NCBI GenBank assembly: GCA_964475755.1
Contig: CAYYXR010000001.1
Span: 186,001-250,000 of the forward strand
DNA from: UBA11612 sp964475755
Lineage (GTDB): Bacteria; Pseudomonadota; Alphaproteobacteria; Rhodospirillales; Rhodospirillaceae
Reading direction: 5' to 3'
DNA: 64,000 nucleotides
The position numbers and the translations under genes were made by a program. Shown here piece by piece: positions 63,163-64,000 of the stretch. Positions within the stretch are counted from its first letter, which is position 1. Each line of letters begins with the position of its first letter. Under the pieces are notes generated by a model. The model was not told where the DNA came from. It did no database searches and was given only the letters and a program-made list of their open reading frames with translations.

Positions 63163-64000
63163 TCAGAATTCGACCGTAACTCCGCCCAGGGCGCCGCCGC
63201 CGTTCCAAGACACGCCGAAAGAGTCTTCTTGCTCAGCATAAAAGCCCGCCAACCCCAACATAATACCCGGTCTAACCTTGTACGCCGTTTGGAGCGTTGC
63301 CCGGTCTATCCGTTCGTCGATGAGTGCGGGGAGTGCCGTCTTTTTCTTGGCGGAGCGAAAATCCGCAGAAAGTTGGAAAGGTCCAATTCCGTAAAAGGCA
63401 CCAACTGTCCATGCAGTCTCACGGCCGCCGGTAGATGGAAGTGCATCCATATACGCGCCAGCAAATTCCCATCCACCGTACGTCAAACCAGCCGAGACGT
63501 TCCAAGCTTCGTAACCGTTTATGCCTGAGGCGTTGGCTGATGAGCGAAAATACCCGGCTGCAAGTCGGTAGGAGCCACCCGAAAAATAACCGTTGTATCC
63601 TGCCGTCACGTCGACAGCATTGTTCGGGACGAGCGTGTTGTTGATAGGTCCTTCACCGGACGTAGGTGATGGGTGGTACGAAACGCCGACTGTAAACCCA
63701 TAAATTTGAGGTGATTGATAGGTTAGGCCGAGCGAATTTCCGGTAAATCTCCGGAATGTGAATGCATCTCTAAGAACCACCCCAGTGCGCGGGACCAGGG
63801 CGTCGCCAACCACTTCGTCATAAACGCTCAAAAAAGCCTGGGGCACCGGATCGCCAATCGTTGAGGTATTAACCCCAGACTTTTCACCGGCACGGATGCG
63901 GCCCAGGGATGTCACAGCCTCGATATAGACTTCATCGGAGTTGCGTTGAACTCCGGCTTCGGCCAACAGACGGGCATAAGCGCGAATGACAATTCCGTTG
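63163..64000 (-). CDS. Porin-like outer-membrane protein, partial (N-terminus beyond window)
   Basis: The frame stays open to the right edge, so the N terminus is missing; about 279 residues are visible. Strands such as G-F-T-V-G-V-S-Y-H, Y-R-L-A-A-G-Y-F and W-T-V-G-A-F-Y-G end in V-T-V-E-F with C-terminal Phe. It is a gram-negative porin-type barrel. Confidence 0.78.
   Translation of the reverse strand, partial: NGIVIRAYARLLAEAGVQRNSDEVYIEAVTSLGRIRAGEKSGVNTSTIGDPVPQAFLSVYDEVVGDALVPRTGVVLRDAFTFRRFTGNSLGLTYQSPQIYGFTVGVSYHPSPTSGEGPINNTLVPNNAVDVTAGYNGYFSGGSYRLAAGYFRSSANASGINGYEAWNVSAGLTYGGWEFAGAYMDALPSTGGRETAWTVGAFYGIGPFQLSADFRSAKKKTALPALIDERIDRATLQTAYKVRPGIMLGLAGFYAEQEDSFGVSWNGGGALGGVTVEF

Noticed and set aside
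1..64000. tRNA, rRNA, CRISPR, prophage or insertion-sequence features
   Set aside because: No cloverleaf-like, regularly spaced repeat, integrase or transposase sequence was recognised by reading both strands; a tRNAscan or ISfinder search would be decisive.

Overview
The window is 64 kb of a chromosome, almost certainly from an alphaproteobacterium. The gene order is typical of that class: hemD-mitofilin-hemY, tsaB-rimI-mucR-fur, olsB-olsA, miaB-phoH-ybeY-corC-lnt, a Cro/C1-type regulator in front of metK-trmB, rimP-nusA-ylxR-infB-rbfA-truB-rpsO-pnp, lpoA/rsmI-yraN-sirB1-gshB, and a hisBHAFE run ending in a HIT protein. MmcB, MucR, a YSC84/SYLF protein and ornithine-lipid genes point the same way. 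I cannot assign an order or genus. I see no tRNA, rRNA, prophage, insertion sequence or CRISPR array.

Layout. 0-5.5 kb: Rieske and YciI small proteins, a sugar-nucleotide enzyme (ManC/AlgA type), gpsA, a UDP-glucuronate epimerase and tsaD. 5.6-9.9 kb: hemD, a Mic60/mitofilin homologue and hemY, linking haem synthesis to inner-membrane shaping. 9.9-20.7 kb: a D-Ala-D-Ala dipeptidase, t6A and ribosomal acetylation genes, TusA, MucR, Fur, ornithine-lipid synthesis, tRNA thiomethylation, RNA processing and lipoprotein acylation. 20.8-33.1 kb: XRE regulator-metK-trmB, then a long translation/transcription/RNA-decay operon with its own promoter and attenuator-like leader. 33-40 kb: UgpQ, a nitronate-monooxygenase-like enzyme, PanD, MmcB, an I78-type lipoprotein, and the envelope-sugar pair uxs-hldE. 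40.4-42.9 kb: two tandem, related, degenerate EAL-like proteins. 43-51 kb: SYLF protein, LpoA, RsmI, YraN, SirB1, glutathione synthetase, MscS and YifB. 51-53.8 kb: a DUF1428 protein, a palindromic intergenic repeat, an LpxR-like outer-membrane protein, a methyltransferase and an acetyltransferase. 53.8-57.4 kb: HIT protein and his genes. 57.7-64 kb: a second XRE regulator, an OmpR-type response regulator, ribA, an L,D-transpeptidase-like protein, YggS, a ThiE-like protein and two outer-membrane barrel proteins, the last cut by the window edge.

The most notable pattern is that six otherwise recognisable genes are interrupted: hemD (-1 shift), mucR (in-frame amber codon), an acetyltransferase (+1 in an A6 run), both EAL-like genes (one shift each), and yifB (a 5-bp tandem duplication). 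Single-base shifts in homopolymers could be sequencing or assembly errors. The yifB duplication and the mucR stop are not typical homopolymer errors and may be genuine. The other main points of interest are the coiled-coil tail fused to HemD and overlapping the Mic60 gene, a promoter plus intrinsic terminator ahead of rimP-nusA-infB, a PanD with a long C-terminal extension, and a lysine-rich tail on the ManC-type enzyme. I did not find a clearly new defence or mobile system.
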